64,000 nucleotides of DNA, taken from NCBI GenBank assembly GCA_045110515.1, contig JBGCGD010000036.1:47399-111398 (forward strand), read 5' to 3'. Below the pieces are notes generated by a model. That model was not told where the DNA came from. It did not search any database and saw only the letters and a program-made list of their open reading frames with translations. Origin of the DNA: Granulosicoccus sp045110515 (lineage in GTDB: Bacteria > Pseudomonadota > Gammaproteobacteria > Granulosicoccales > Granulosicoccaceae). Positions 34,796-42,455 of the stretch are shown here, piece by piece (the stretch's first letter is position 1; every line of letters starts with the position of its first letter). Both the position numbers and the translations under genes were made by a program.

Positions 34796-35500
34796 ATGGA
34801 CATAAAAGGTAAAAAAGCACTGGTATTCGGTGGCACGAGCGGCATCGGACTGTCGACGACGCAACAGCTCATTGAGCTTGGTGCAACCGTTGTCGCCATG
34901 GGGCGAGATGAATCAAAGGCATCTGAACTACCTTCGGGCGCCACATTTAGACAATGTGATGTCCGTGACAGGGATGAGCTGATAGCGTTGTTCAGCGAAG
35001 AAGGGCCCTTCGATATACTGGTCAGTGCAGCTACCGGCGGTTCACGGGCAATAGGCAAATTTGCCGAGATGGATCTTGATGGGTATATGGGTTCTTTCGA
35101 TAAACTGTGGGGCTACGCAAACGTTGTCAGACTTGGGCTTGAGCATCTTACTGATAACGGCAGTATTGTTCTTGTCTCCGGTTCTCCAGCTCGTCGTTGC
35201 GGTCCGGGGCAGGTAGCCTTGTCGTCGGTGGGTGGTGCTGTTGAAGCACTATCGCGCGCGGTTGCAAAAGAGATCTCACCCAAGCGTATCAATGTGATGT
35301 CACCTGGATTAATCGATACCCCAATGGTTCCATTGCAAGGTGAAGAGCGCGATGCTCATTACCAGCGTTTAACAGGCAACAATTTAATCGCCCGTGCCGG
35401 CACACCTGACGAATGCGCTCAAGGTATTATTTTCCTGATTCAGAACGATTTCGTTACCGGCACAACGCTCGATGTCGACGGCGGTATTCTGCTATCGTAA
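34796..35500 (+). CDS. Short-chain dehydrogenase/reductase-fold protein lacking the YxxxK pair
   Basis: A 234-residue Rossmann protein with the cofactor motif GGTSGIG (residues 12-18), a DVRD acidic site and the C-terminal SPGLIDTPM and DVDGG of the SDR family. The catalytic Tyr and Lys are absent: the matching segment reads VALSSVGGAVEAL, putting Leu142 and Gly146 where Tyr and Lys belong. A Ser-Gly-Ser before it remains. It may bind NAD(P)(H) without the usual chemistry, or use other residues. It follows the Ldh-family gene. Confidence 0.88.
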   Translation: MDIKGKKALVFGGTSGIGLSTTQQLIELGATVVAMGRDESKASELPSGATFRQCDVRDRDELIALFSEEGPFDILVSAATGGSRAIGKFAEMDLDGYMGSFDKLWGYANVVRLGLEHLTDNGSIVLVSGSPARRCGPGQVALSSVGGAVEALSRAVAKEISPKRINVMSPGLIDTPMVPLQGEERDAHYQRLTGNNLIARAGTPDECAQGIIFLIQNDFVTGTTLDVDGGILLS

Positions 35501-35519
35501 AGATGTAGTGCCAAAATTT

Positions 35520-35549
35520 GTAGCGGTGGCAGCAACTGGCTACCGCTAC
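35520..35549. terminator. Stem-loop at the convergent ends of SDR and LysR genes
   Basis: GTAGCGGT (35520-35527) pairs with ACCGCTAC (35542-35549) around a loop that can pair further (GGCAG with CTGGC, imperfect). On the minus strand it overlaps the LysR stop codon and is followed by a short AATTTT run, so it could end the LysR message and perhaps the SDR message. Confidence 0.4.
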
Positions 35550-36418
35550 TGACTCATGTGGTTGATGAACGATCGCGTGACCGAGCGCGCACTGACGTTC
35601 TTATGCCAGACCACAAAAACGTCCAGAGTTGGCCCTTGCCAATCCGGCAAAACCCGTTTTAATCTACCTGACTTTAAATCGTCTTTAATGAGCTGTTCAG
35701 GAATGCCCGCCACGCCGATACCCGCTAAAACCAGTTGGCGTACCACGTGAACAGAGTCGCTGACGACTGACACCTTTTTCCAATCAGGCGACACACACCT
35801 TGAGCCCTTGCGAAGCTCTATTTCCAGTGGGACCGGTGAAAATCGTATTCGTTTCCAATCTGCCAGATCACTCGGGTGCTTCGGTTTTTTATGCGCCTTG
35901 ATGTAGCTGGGAGAGGCAACCACACTTAATTGATCTTCCCCGATTTTCTTCGCCTTTAGTTCTGAATCTTGTAGTTTGCCGATACGGATGGCGACGTCTA
36001 TGGTCTCCTTTACAAGGTTGGTGGGTATATCTGATGAGGTTAAAAGCAACTGGACTCCCGAGTTGTTTTGAGCAAATTCGTTGATGTCGTTGAACAAGGG
36101 AGTGGAGCTCAGCATTTCGGGTATTGCTACCCTCAATTGGGTAAGTTGCTGCTCGCTGGATTCCGAGAATTCTGCTAAGCCATCTGATGCGGCGATAAGC
36201 ATGGACTTGGCATTTTTATAAAATCGTTTTCCTTCATCAGTCAATGAGAAAGCTCGGGTAGAGCGATAAATCAATGCCACTCCCAACCGTTTTTCTAACG
36301 AGGACACATGATGACTAATGACTGACGGGGACAGTGAAAGCCTTGCAGCCGCACCTCTGAACGATTTTTCCTCAACCACAATAGCGAACACGGCCATGGA
36401 TTTTAAGTTGTCGATCAT
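35546..36418 (-). CDS. LysR-family transcriptional regulator
   Basis: A 290-residue regulator with a winged helix-turn-helix at residues 5-62 (GAAARLSLSPSVISHHVSSLEKRLG) and a substrate-binding effector domain from about 90. It reads away from the exported double-SnoaL gene, with two palindromes in the 128-base gap, so it is likely to control that gene and itself. The Ldh/SDR pair converging on its end may also be a target. Confidence 0.92.
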   Translation of the reverse strand: MIDNLKSMAVFAIVVEEKSFRGAAARLSLSPSVISHHVSSLEKRLGVALIYRSTRAFSLTDEGKRFYKNAKSMLIAASDGLAEFSESSEQQLTQLRVAIPEMLSSTPLFNDINEFAQNNSGVQLLLTSSDIPTNLVKETIDVAIRIGKLQDSELKAKKIGEDQLSVVASPSYIKAHKKPKHPSDLADWKRIRFSPVPLEIELRKGSRCVSPDWKKVSVVSDSVHVVRQLVLAGIGVAGIPEQLIKDDLKSGRLKRVLPDWQGPTLDVFVVWHKNVSARSVTRSFINHMSQ

Positions 36419-36461
36419 GATGCGTAAGCCTTGAGGGAAAGTAATTTTAAATATTGGTATT

Positions 36462-36494
36462 TAGAACACTCTGTTCTACCTGGTGATATATCAC
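36462..36494. promoter_or_regulatory. Two palindromes in the LysR/SnoaL divergent region
   Basis: TAGAACACTCTGTTCTA (36462-36478) is a perfect 7 bp inverted repeat with a three-base centre and fits the T-N11-A form of LysR boxes. GTGATATATCAC (36483-36494) is a perfect 12 bp palindrome just beyond it. They are probable recognition and activation sites of the adjacent LysR regulator. Confidence 0.55.
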
Positions 36495-36546
36495 AAGTTC
36501 TGTCCCGGTGCTAGATTTACGGTCGTCACAACAAAGGGGCCGATCC

Positions 36547-37404
36547 ATGAAATTTTCAAAAATAATCAAAGCTTCGGTAATGGTAGCACCGTTACTGATT
36601 GCTGGAATTACCACGGCAGAAGCACAGGACAACGCCAATATGGAATCAAATAAAAAGAAGGTCAGCGAGCTATTGGATAGTTTCAATACCGGTGATGCTG
36701 CACCAATTGCGTACATCAATGCTGAAAACTATGTTCAGCACAATCTGGATGTGGGCGATGGCTTAGCAGGATTCGGTGAGGTGATGAAAAATGCACCTCC
36801 ACAAGGCTTTAAAGCCAAGGTTCACCGGATTTTTGCTGACGGCGACTACGTCGTTGCCCACACCGAATACGATTTTTTCGGACCTAAAGCCGGATTCGAT
36901 GTATTCCGTTTTGAAGAGGGTTTAATAGTGGAACACTGGGATAATCTGGCAGAGATAACTCCTCCGAATCCGAGTGGTCGCACACAGTTCGACGGGGCGA
37001 CAACGGTCGAAGATCTTGACGTGACGGACAGCAATAAAGCGATTGTTGAAGCCTTTGTAAACGATATTCTCATCGGTGCGAACCCTGACAAAATTACAGA
37101 CTATGTCAGTACGGAAACCTATCTGCAGCACAATTCAGCTGTCGCTGATGGTCTCGATGGCCTCGGCGCTGCTCATCAGTATTTTGCAGACAACGGTCTT
37201 GTCATGCAGTACGACACCCTGCATAAAGTGTTGGGCGAAGGTAACTTTGTACTAACTATGAGTGAAGGTAAATTTGGTAAGGGCGATCACGTTGCGTTTT
37301 ATGATCTCTTCCGTTTGGACAACGGATTGATTGTTGAGCATTGGGACGTGATTCAGAATATCCCGGCTGAAGCAGACTGGAAAAACCAGAACGGTAAATT
37401 CTAG
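36547..37404 (+). CDS. Exported protein with two SnoaL/NTF2-like domains
   Basis: A 285-residue protein. ATG 36547 follows AAAGGGG by seven bases and starts a Sec signal, MKFSKIIKASVM to AEAQ. The mature protein is a tandem of two SnoaL-like cone-shaped domains (about residues 35-150 and 160-275), each with the same landmarks: YVQHN/YLQHN, then DGLAGFG/DGLDGLG, GDYVVAHTE/GNFVLTMSE, and FRFEEGLIVEHWD/FRLDNGLIVEHWD. Single SnoaL domains act as cyclases, dehydratases, lactonases or ligand carriers; a periplasmic double form has no assigned role. A clear terminator follows. It is divergent from a LysR gene. Confidence 0.85.
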   Translation: MKFSKIIKASVMVAPLLIAGITTAEAQDNANMESNKKKVSELLDSFNTGDAAPIAYINAENYVQHNLDVGDGLAGFGEVMKNAPPQGFKAKVHRIFADGDYVVAHTEYDFFGPKAGFDVFRFEEGLIVEHWDNLAEITPPNPSGRTQFDGATTVEDLDVTDSNKAIVEAFVNDILIGANPDKITDYVSTETYLQHNSAVADGLDGLGAAHQYFADNGLVMQYDTLHKVLGEGNFVLTMSEGKFGKGDHVAFYDLFRLDNGLIVEHWDVIQNIPAEADWKNQNGKF

Positions 37405-37433
37405 CTCTACGTTACTATAGTCTTTGAGAAAGT

Positions 37434-37458
37434 ACCGCCAAATTGGCGGTGCTTTTTT
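37434..37458 (+). terminator. Intrinsic terminator after the double-SnoaL gene
   Basis: ACCGCC (37434-37439) pairs with GGCGGT (37445-37450) around AAATT, followed by GC and six T (37453-37458). It lies 30 bases after the SnoaL stop, in the gap to the convergent kynureninase gene. Confidence 0.85.
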
Positions 37459-37481
37459 ATGTCTGCATTAAAACGAGTGAG

Positions 37482-38729
37482 TCAGGTAACGAGGTTTTTA
37501 CGACTGAAACGTTCTTCCTGCCACTCATCGGTTTCTAAAACTTCTTTTAAGTGATGAGCGGCGTCCCAGACATCCACATATCGAAGAAAAAGTGGGGTAA
37601 TTCCGAATCTCATGATATTGGGTTGGCGGAAATCACCTGTAACGCCGCGAGCAATTAGCGCTTGAACGATAGAATAACCATTCTGATGAGTTAGAGAGAC
37701 TTGCCCGTTTCTCTTGTTGACATCCCTCGGGCTGTAGAAGCTCACACCATAAGAGGTACACCAATGTTCAATAAGATTAGCGAAAATCTCAGACAGCTGT
37801 TTGCCTTTCTTATAAAGCTTATGCATATCCACTTCTTCAAATACATCTAAGCCAGCGCTCATAGCGACTTGTGACAAGGTGGGCTGAGTGCCGGTTAAAA
37901 AAGCATTCGCACCCTGAGCGGCCCGATAACTGGGCTCGAATTTAAACGGTTCGGCGTGCCCATGCCATCCGGTCAGTGGTTGTTTGAATTTGCCGTGGTG
38001 ACGTTTCGCCGCATAAACAAACGCGGGTGCACCAGGGCCACCGTTCAAATATTTGTACATACAGCCGATTGCGAAATCGACGTTCTCATCATGAAAATTG
38101 ACAGGTATTGCACCGGCAGAATGGCAAACATCTGATATGACTAAGGCGCCGTGTGAATGCGCCATGGCCGTTAGTGATTTTATGTCGCAAATTTCACCGG
38201 AGCGGTAGTCGACTTGATTGACCAACACAACCGCTGTATCAGTATCTATAAGTTGTTCAATAGTGTCTGCGTCTCGTCCCGCTAACTTTATGTTTACATG
38301 ATTAAGCAAAGAGGCGACACCCTCAATCATGTACAAATCTGTAGGAAATGAATTCAGCTCCGACACTATCGTGTGTCTTCCGGGTAGCATTGACAATGCT
38401 GCATGTAGAGTTTTGTAAATATTCAAACCGGTTGAATCGCAAACAACCACTTCTTCTTTATAGGCTCCTAAAAGTTTCGCTATTCGGTTTCCTAAGGTAT
38501 CTGATAAAAGCCACCAGCCGGCTGTATTCTGGCTAGTGATGAGTCCCTTAGCCCAGTCTTCAGTGAGAGTGTTGTGCACAGTCTCAACAACACGTTTGGG
38601 CATCGGCCCCAGGGAGTTTCCGCACAGGTAAATTTTACCGTCCTGCAGTGCGAACTCTTGGCGTTTGTCAGCAAACGGGTCAGATTGGTCAAGTGCGATC
38701 GCCTCTTGGCGTGTCAGCAAGGTTGTCAT
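37482..38729 (-). CDS. kynU: Kynureninase
   Basis: A 415-residue PLP enzyme that splits kynurenine to anthranilate and alanine. The family features are clear: IYLCGNSLGPMP (about residues 32-43), DSTGLNIYKTL, SELNSFPTDLYM, the Asp in ISDVCHSAGAIPV, the PLP Lys in CMYKYLNGGPGAP (about 230) and GWHGH. No other kynurenine-pathway gene is nearby. It lies 214 bases after the amidotransferase gene on the same strand; that gap is long for one operon. Confidence 0.93.
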   Translation of the reverse strand: MTTLLTRQEAIALDQSDPFADKRQEFALQDGKIYLCGNSLGPMPKRVVETVHNTLTEDWAKGLITSQNTAGWWLLSDTLGNRIAKLLGAYKEEVVVCDSTGLNIYKTLHAALSMLPGRHTIVSELNSFPTDLYMIEGVASLLNHVNIKLAGRDADTIEQLIDTDTAVVLVNQVDYRSGEICDIKSLTAMAHSHGALVISDVCHSAGAIPVNFHDENVDFAIGCMYKYLNGGPGAPAFVYAAKRHHGKFKQPLTGWHGHAEPFKFEPSYRAAQGANAFLTGTQPTLSQVAMSAGLDVFEEVDMHKLYKKGKQLSEIFANLIEHWCTSYGVSFYSPRDVNKRNGQVSLTHQNGYSIVQALIARGVTGDFRQPNIMRFGITPLFLRYVDVWDAAHHLKEVLETDEWQEERFSRKNLVT

Positions 38730-38943
38730 GAGAGATTGTTAGCCTTTTGATAAGACCATAGCAACAGAGCGAATGACAGCGTTGCAGGTACTGTTTGAAT
38801 GAGTTAGGTCTTTATGGCGACTGTTATCGCGATGAAGACACCGGAGGATGCCACAAAATGCAGGAAGCAGACAGATACATTTGGAATTGGCCATGCGTTA
38901 TTTTACGCTACAGGTGTCAAATCGTTTCAAGCGGGCAGGAGAT

Positions 38944-39633
38944 TCATGAAATGGATTGTCTGAAAAACTCTGCAATCTCCTCGGCATACAAAGAGGGTTC
39001 TACTGTTCCTGTTTGCATCGTATCTCTGGCGTGCTCTATTTCTCTATCGGTGAGTAACTTCCCTTCGAAGGCGTCTATAGCATCCTCCACTAAGGGCTTT
39101 TGGAACTCCGGGTGAAACTGCACAGAGCGAGCAGGAAAATCGTAGTTGAGTGCAGCTACAGGGCAGTAACTGGCACTTGCAATGACTGTTGCCCCTTTAG
39201 GTACCTCAACTACTTGATCTTGATGCATAGCATGGGCTGTATAAGAACTCTCTTCCTCGTTATATTCATGCACACCCACGACGAATCCTGCATCGGACTT
39301 CTCAGCTTTGCCACCGAAGACCTCGGCCATTATTTGATGACCGAAACAAATACCAAAAACCGGAATCTTTTGTTCCTTGACCTGGTCTAGAAATTTTTTC
39401 AATGGCTCCATCCATTCGGTCTCGTCATACACGCCTTTCTCAGAGCCCGACAGAATGTATCCATCATAGTTGGTTGGTGTATCAGGCAGAGGCTCGCCAA
39501 TAGCAATGTAGATAGGCGAAAATTTAGCCTCGCTGAATGAGGGAGAAATCCAGCGTTCAATAAGTTCAGCCGCATTGCCGTGCCGGTCAAATCCTTTGTC
39601 AGGAGAGCTTAAATTCAATATCGCGATATTCAT
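38944..39633 (-). CDS. Class I glutamine amidotransferase
   Basis: A 229-residue protein wholly made of a class I glutaminase domain. The nucleophile elbow GICFGHQIMA holds the Cys (about residue 97), and VQFHPEF (about 170) provides His and Glu. No synthetase domain is attached. Stand-alone members of this kind hydrolyse gamma-glutamyl compounds or serve separate synthases. It is the only gene in its neighbourhood on this strand besides kynureninase. Confidence 0.87.
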   Translation of the reverse strand: MNIAILNLSSPDKGFDRHGNAAELIERWISPSFSEAKFSPIYIAIGEPLPDTPTNYDGYILSGSEKGVYDETEWMEPLKKFLDQVKEQKIPVFGICFGHQIMAEVFGGKAEKSDAGFVVGVHEYNEEESSYTAHAMHQDQVVEVPKGATVIASASYCPVAALNYDFPARSVQFHPEFQKPLVEDAIDAFEGKLLTDREIEHARDTMQTGTVEPSLYAEEIAEFFRQSIS

Positions 39634-40180
39634 GGGAATTCGATTTGATCTGACAGGCGAACAGTATACTAATCACGCTGCGCCAAATGATGTCGTCGCT
39701 GATGTCAAATGGCAATTAGCGAAACAATGCATTAGGACACGAGATGGCATGCAAAAACAAGAATTGCCTATCCAGCCGTTCTACTGTCTGCTGTTTTTCC
39801 AACTGGCGCGCTCACCGATCAAATGAAGTGATTCAGTAGTCTAGTGTTAGTCAAGAGGCCTTATTGTGAGCACTGGTTAGTGTTGGTGGAATTGTAGGCG
39901 CCGCATTAATAGCCTGTGTCCAGTTTTTTATAAAGACTAAAACAGCAAATGTCAGTTGGCGTGCCGATGTGTGTGAAGTCAGCGTATGAGTTCGTGCCAG
40001 CAAATATCTTGTTCGGTTTATTGTGTATGTTTTTGACGCGCCCTATCTGGGTTTCTAGCTTTGCCTAAACACTCTTCACACAGTGCTTTTGAAAATCCTA
40101 ACTAATTAGTATTTTGCTTATCATATACTTAACACTTGGCTGAGGGCCTTGTGTAAGCGGTCGAGGAAATATCAAACGCA
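39634..40180. other. 547-base intergenic region
   Basis: I see no convincing gene here. A perfect 10 bp palindrome ACTAATTAGT (40101-40110) and an AT-rich stretch with TATACT (40124-40129) lie 50-80 bases before the monooxygenase-like gene and may be part of its promoter. Confidence 0.3.
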
Positions 40181-41458
40181 ATGTCTATTGAGAAAGTAGA
40201 GACTCTCGTGGTTGGTGGGGGGCAGGCAGGCTTGGCAATGAGTGAGCACCTGGGCCTTGCAGGTAGTTCCCATTTAGTCCTTGAACGTGAGCGCATCGTT
40301 GAGCGTTGGCGCACTGGTCGTTGGGACTCTTTGGTCGCTAACGGCCCGGCCTGGCATGATCGATTTCCGACACTTGAATTTACTGATACGCACCCGGATG
40401 GTTTTCCTAATAAAAATCAGGTGGTGAATTATTTCGAAACCTACGCCCAGCTGATTAATGCACCGATTCGTTGTGGCGTGGATGTCTTACGCGCGCGAAA
40501 AAATGTCGGCAGACGTGGGTTTACTGTCGAGACCAGCGAAGGTGTGGTCGAAGCCACGAATATCGTCGCGGCAACTGGACCTTTTCAAACGCCCGTTATC
40601 CCTCCGCTAATTCCCGAAAACGCTGGTGTGCAACAGTTGCACTCAAACGCGTACTTTAATCCAGAGCAATTGCCCGAAGGGGCGGTACTCGTGGTTGGAG
40701 CAGGCTCTTCGGGTTCTCAAATTGCTGATGAACTCCTGCGCGCAGGGAAGAAAGTATTTTTATCGGTAGGCCCGCATGATCGACCTCCAAGAAGTTACAG
40801 AGGACGCGATTTCGTTTGGTGGCTAGGTGTGTTGGGCAAATGGGATACCGCGGCGTTAGCACCAGGGACCGAGCATGTGACTATTGCTGTAAGCGGGGCA
40901 CACGGTGGGCAAACGGTAGACTTTAGACGATTTGCCGCACGAGGCATGAATCTGCTTGGGCTAACCACGCGCTTTCACGACGGGGTTTTGCATTTTGCTG
41001 ACGACTTAGCGAACAACGTGCGACGCGGGGACGCCAACTATTTGTCTGTATTGGATGAGGCGGATGAATATATCGAGCGCAACGGCATCGACTTGCCCGA
41101 AGAACCTGAAGCAAAAGTGATCGACCCAGAACCCGCCTGCATGACTACACCGACGTTGTCATTGGACTTGGCAGAGGAGGGAATCAGCGCGGTGATCTGG
41201 GCTACCGGTTACGTTTCAGACTACAGCTGGTTGGACGTAGATGCGTTTGATGAACAAGGAAAACCCTCGCACCAGCGAGGGGTGTCGTCAGAACCCGGTG
41301 TTTACTTCTTAGGCTTGCCGTGGCAATCGCGCAGAGGGTCATCATTCATTTGGGGCGTATGGCATGATGCAAAGTATGTGGCCGATCACATCGCTAAACA
41401 GAAGAACTATCTGGATTTTCATGAGGCCTCACTTAAGCGCAACGGTGCGCAGTGGTGA
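40181..41458 (+). CDS. Flavin-containing monooxygenase-like FAD/NAD(P) oxidoreductase
   Basis: A 425-residue protein with a FAD Rossmann motif VVGGGQAGLAMSEHL (residues 10-24), a second dinucleotide motif VVGAGSSGSQIADELL (about 171-186) and the ATGYVSDYSW segment (about 345) common to class B-type flavin monooxygenases. WRTGRWDSL after the first motif matches the FMO-like and K+-transport-flavoprotein-like group. It probably oxygenates or oxidises a small molecule with NADPH. A 288-base gap follows it, so it is likely transcribed alone. Confidence 0.85.
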   Translation: MSIEKVETLVVGGGQAGLAMSEHLGLAGSSHLVLERERIVERWRTGRWDSLVANGPAWHDRFPTLEFTDTHPDGFPNKNQVVNYFETYAQLINAPIRCGVDVLRARKNVGRRGFTVETSEGVVEATNIVAATGPFQTPVIPPLIPENAGVQQLHSNAYFNPEQLPEGAVLVVGAGSSGSQIADELLRAGKKVFLSVGPHDRPPRSYRGRDFVWWLGVLGKWDTAALAPGTEHVTIAVSGAHGGQTVDFRRFAARGMNLLGLTTRFHDGVLHFADDLANNVRRGDANYLSVLDEADEYIERNGIDLPEEPEAKVIDPEPACMTTPTLSLDLAEEGISAVIWATGYVSDYSWLDVDAFDEQGKPSHQRGVSSEPGVYFLGLPWQSRRGSSFIWGVWHDAKYVADHIAKQKNYLDFHEASLKRNGAQW

Positions 41459-41749
41459 TTGTTGCCTTATTGGACCCTGTATCAGGTCTTCAACAATGTA
41501 ACTAGATGACAATTTTGTATTATCGAGTGGCTAAAGTTCCCCGATCATTTCGGCGCGTGAGTAGACACCCAGAGTACGCACCATCGCAGTCAGTGCCAGT
41601 TTAAAAAGGTGCTTCACTATATTGTGATATCCAGATATCTTTGGTTCAGTTGTTTAACGCAGTAGTATGAATTTGGTTGACAAACAAATGGCGCGAATGC
41701 GCAAATAGCAAAGCACGCAAAATCTGGTGTTCTGATAGCATCACTGTTG

Positions 41750-42448
41750 ATGGACATTGACACCCTTACTACGCTTGCAAACAAGAACCACGTGGTTTTC
41801 AGAGGCGGCTTTGCGGTACGTCAAGCTGATCGGGTGCCTGAGCATTCAGACGGTGAAGCGGCCAGCACCTTGCTCTTGTTTGGTCAGACAGGCAACGCTC
41901 TATGGCCTTCGTTTAGTCAATCGCCCGAGTACAACGACGATGAGCCTCATCCGATGGACCGATGGAGCGAGCGCGTAGGCAACGACTTGGCAGAAACCCT
42001 CAATGGTCAACTGTTATTGCCGTTTGGAGGACCCGTGCATCATCCTTTTATTGCGTGGGCAATAAAGGCAGAGTCTTTAACGCCGTCCCGCCTGGGCCTG
42101 CTTATACATCCGCTCCATGGACTGTGGCATGCGTATCGGTTTGCAATTAGTGTTAAAGGTTCGGTGTCAGGCCTTGGCGAGCCACTTGAACCCCGAGGTA
42201 TCTGCGCAAGCTGTGCCGATGAGCCTTGTTTGTCAGCCTGTCCGGTAAACGCTTTCGATGGCCACTCCTATGATGTTCAGACCTGCGCGGCCCATTTACG
42301 GTCCAATCCGAATGGTCCATGCTTGATGCAGGGGTGCATGGCAAGAGATGCGTGTCCGGAAGGACTCCCGTCAAGGTATGAACCGGAACAGCGCAAATTT
42401 CACATGAAACAATTCATGATTGCTATGCAGCAACGTAATCAAGACTGA
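41750..42448 (+). CDS. 4Fe-4S ferredoxin-domain protein, QueG-like C-terminal half
   Basis: A 232-residue cytoplasmic protein from ATG 41750 (a TTG lies just before). The N-terminal part (about 1-140) has no motif I recognise. The C-terminal third has Cys152-x2-Cys155-x4-Cys160-x3-Cys164-Pro, a ferredoxin-type cluster site like those of epoxyqueuosine reductase relatives, then five more Cys (about 177-200) that could hold a second cluster. It is 8 bases upstream of a hydantoinase/oxoprolinase-like gene and must be coupled with it. A role as electron donor or activator for that partner is inference. Confidence 0.75.
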   Translation: MDIDTLTTLANKNHVVFRGGFAVRQADRVPEHSDGEAASTLLLFGQTGNALWPSFSQSPEYNDDEPHPMDRWSERVGNDLAETLNGQLLLPFGGPVHHPFIAWAIKAESLTPSRLGLLIHPLHGLWHAYRFAISVKGSVSGLGEPLEPRGICASCADEPCLSACPVNAFDGHSYDVQTCAAHLRSNPNGPCLMQGCMARDACPEGLPSRYEPEQRKFHMKQFMIAMQQRNQD

Positions 42449-42455
42449 CAACCCT

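Noticed and set aside
38795..39115. 106-codon plus-strand frame between kynureninase and the amidotransferase gene
   Set aside because: It runs into the amidotransferase gene antisense and has no ribosome site or recognisable domain.
39575..39826. 83-codon plus-strand frame in the 547-base gap
   Set aside because: It begins inside the divergent amidotransferase gene, lacks a ribosome site and shows no protein-like pattern.
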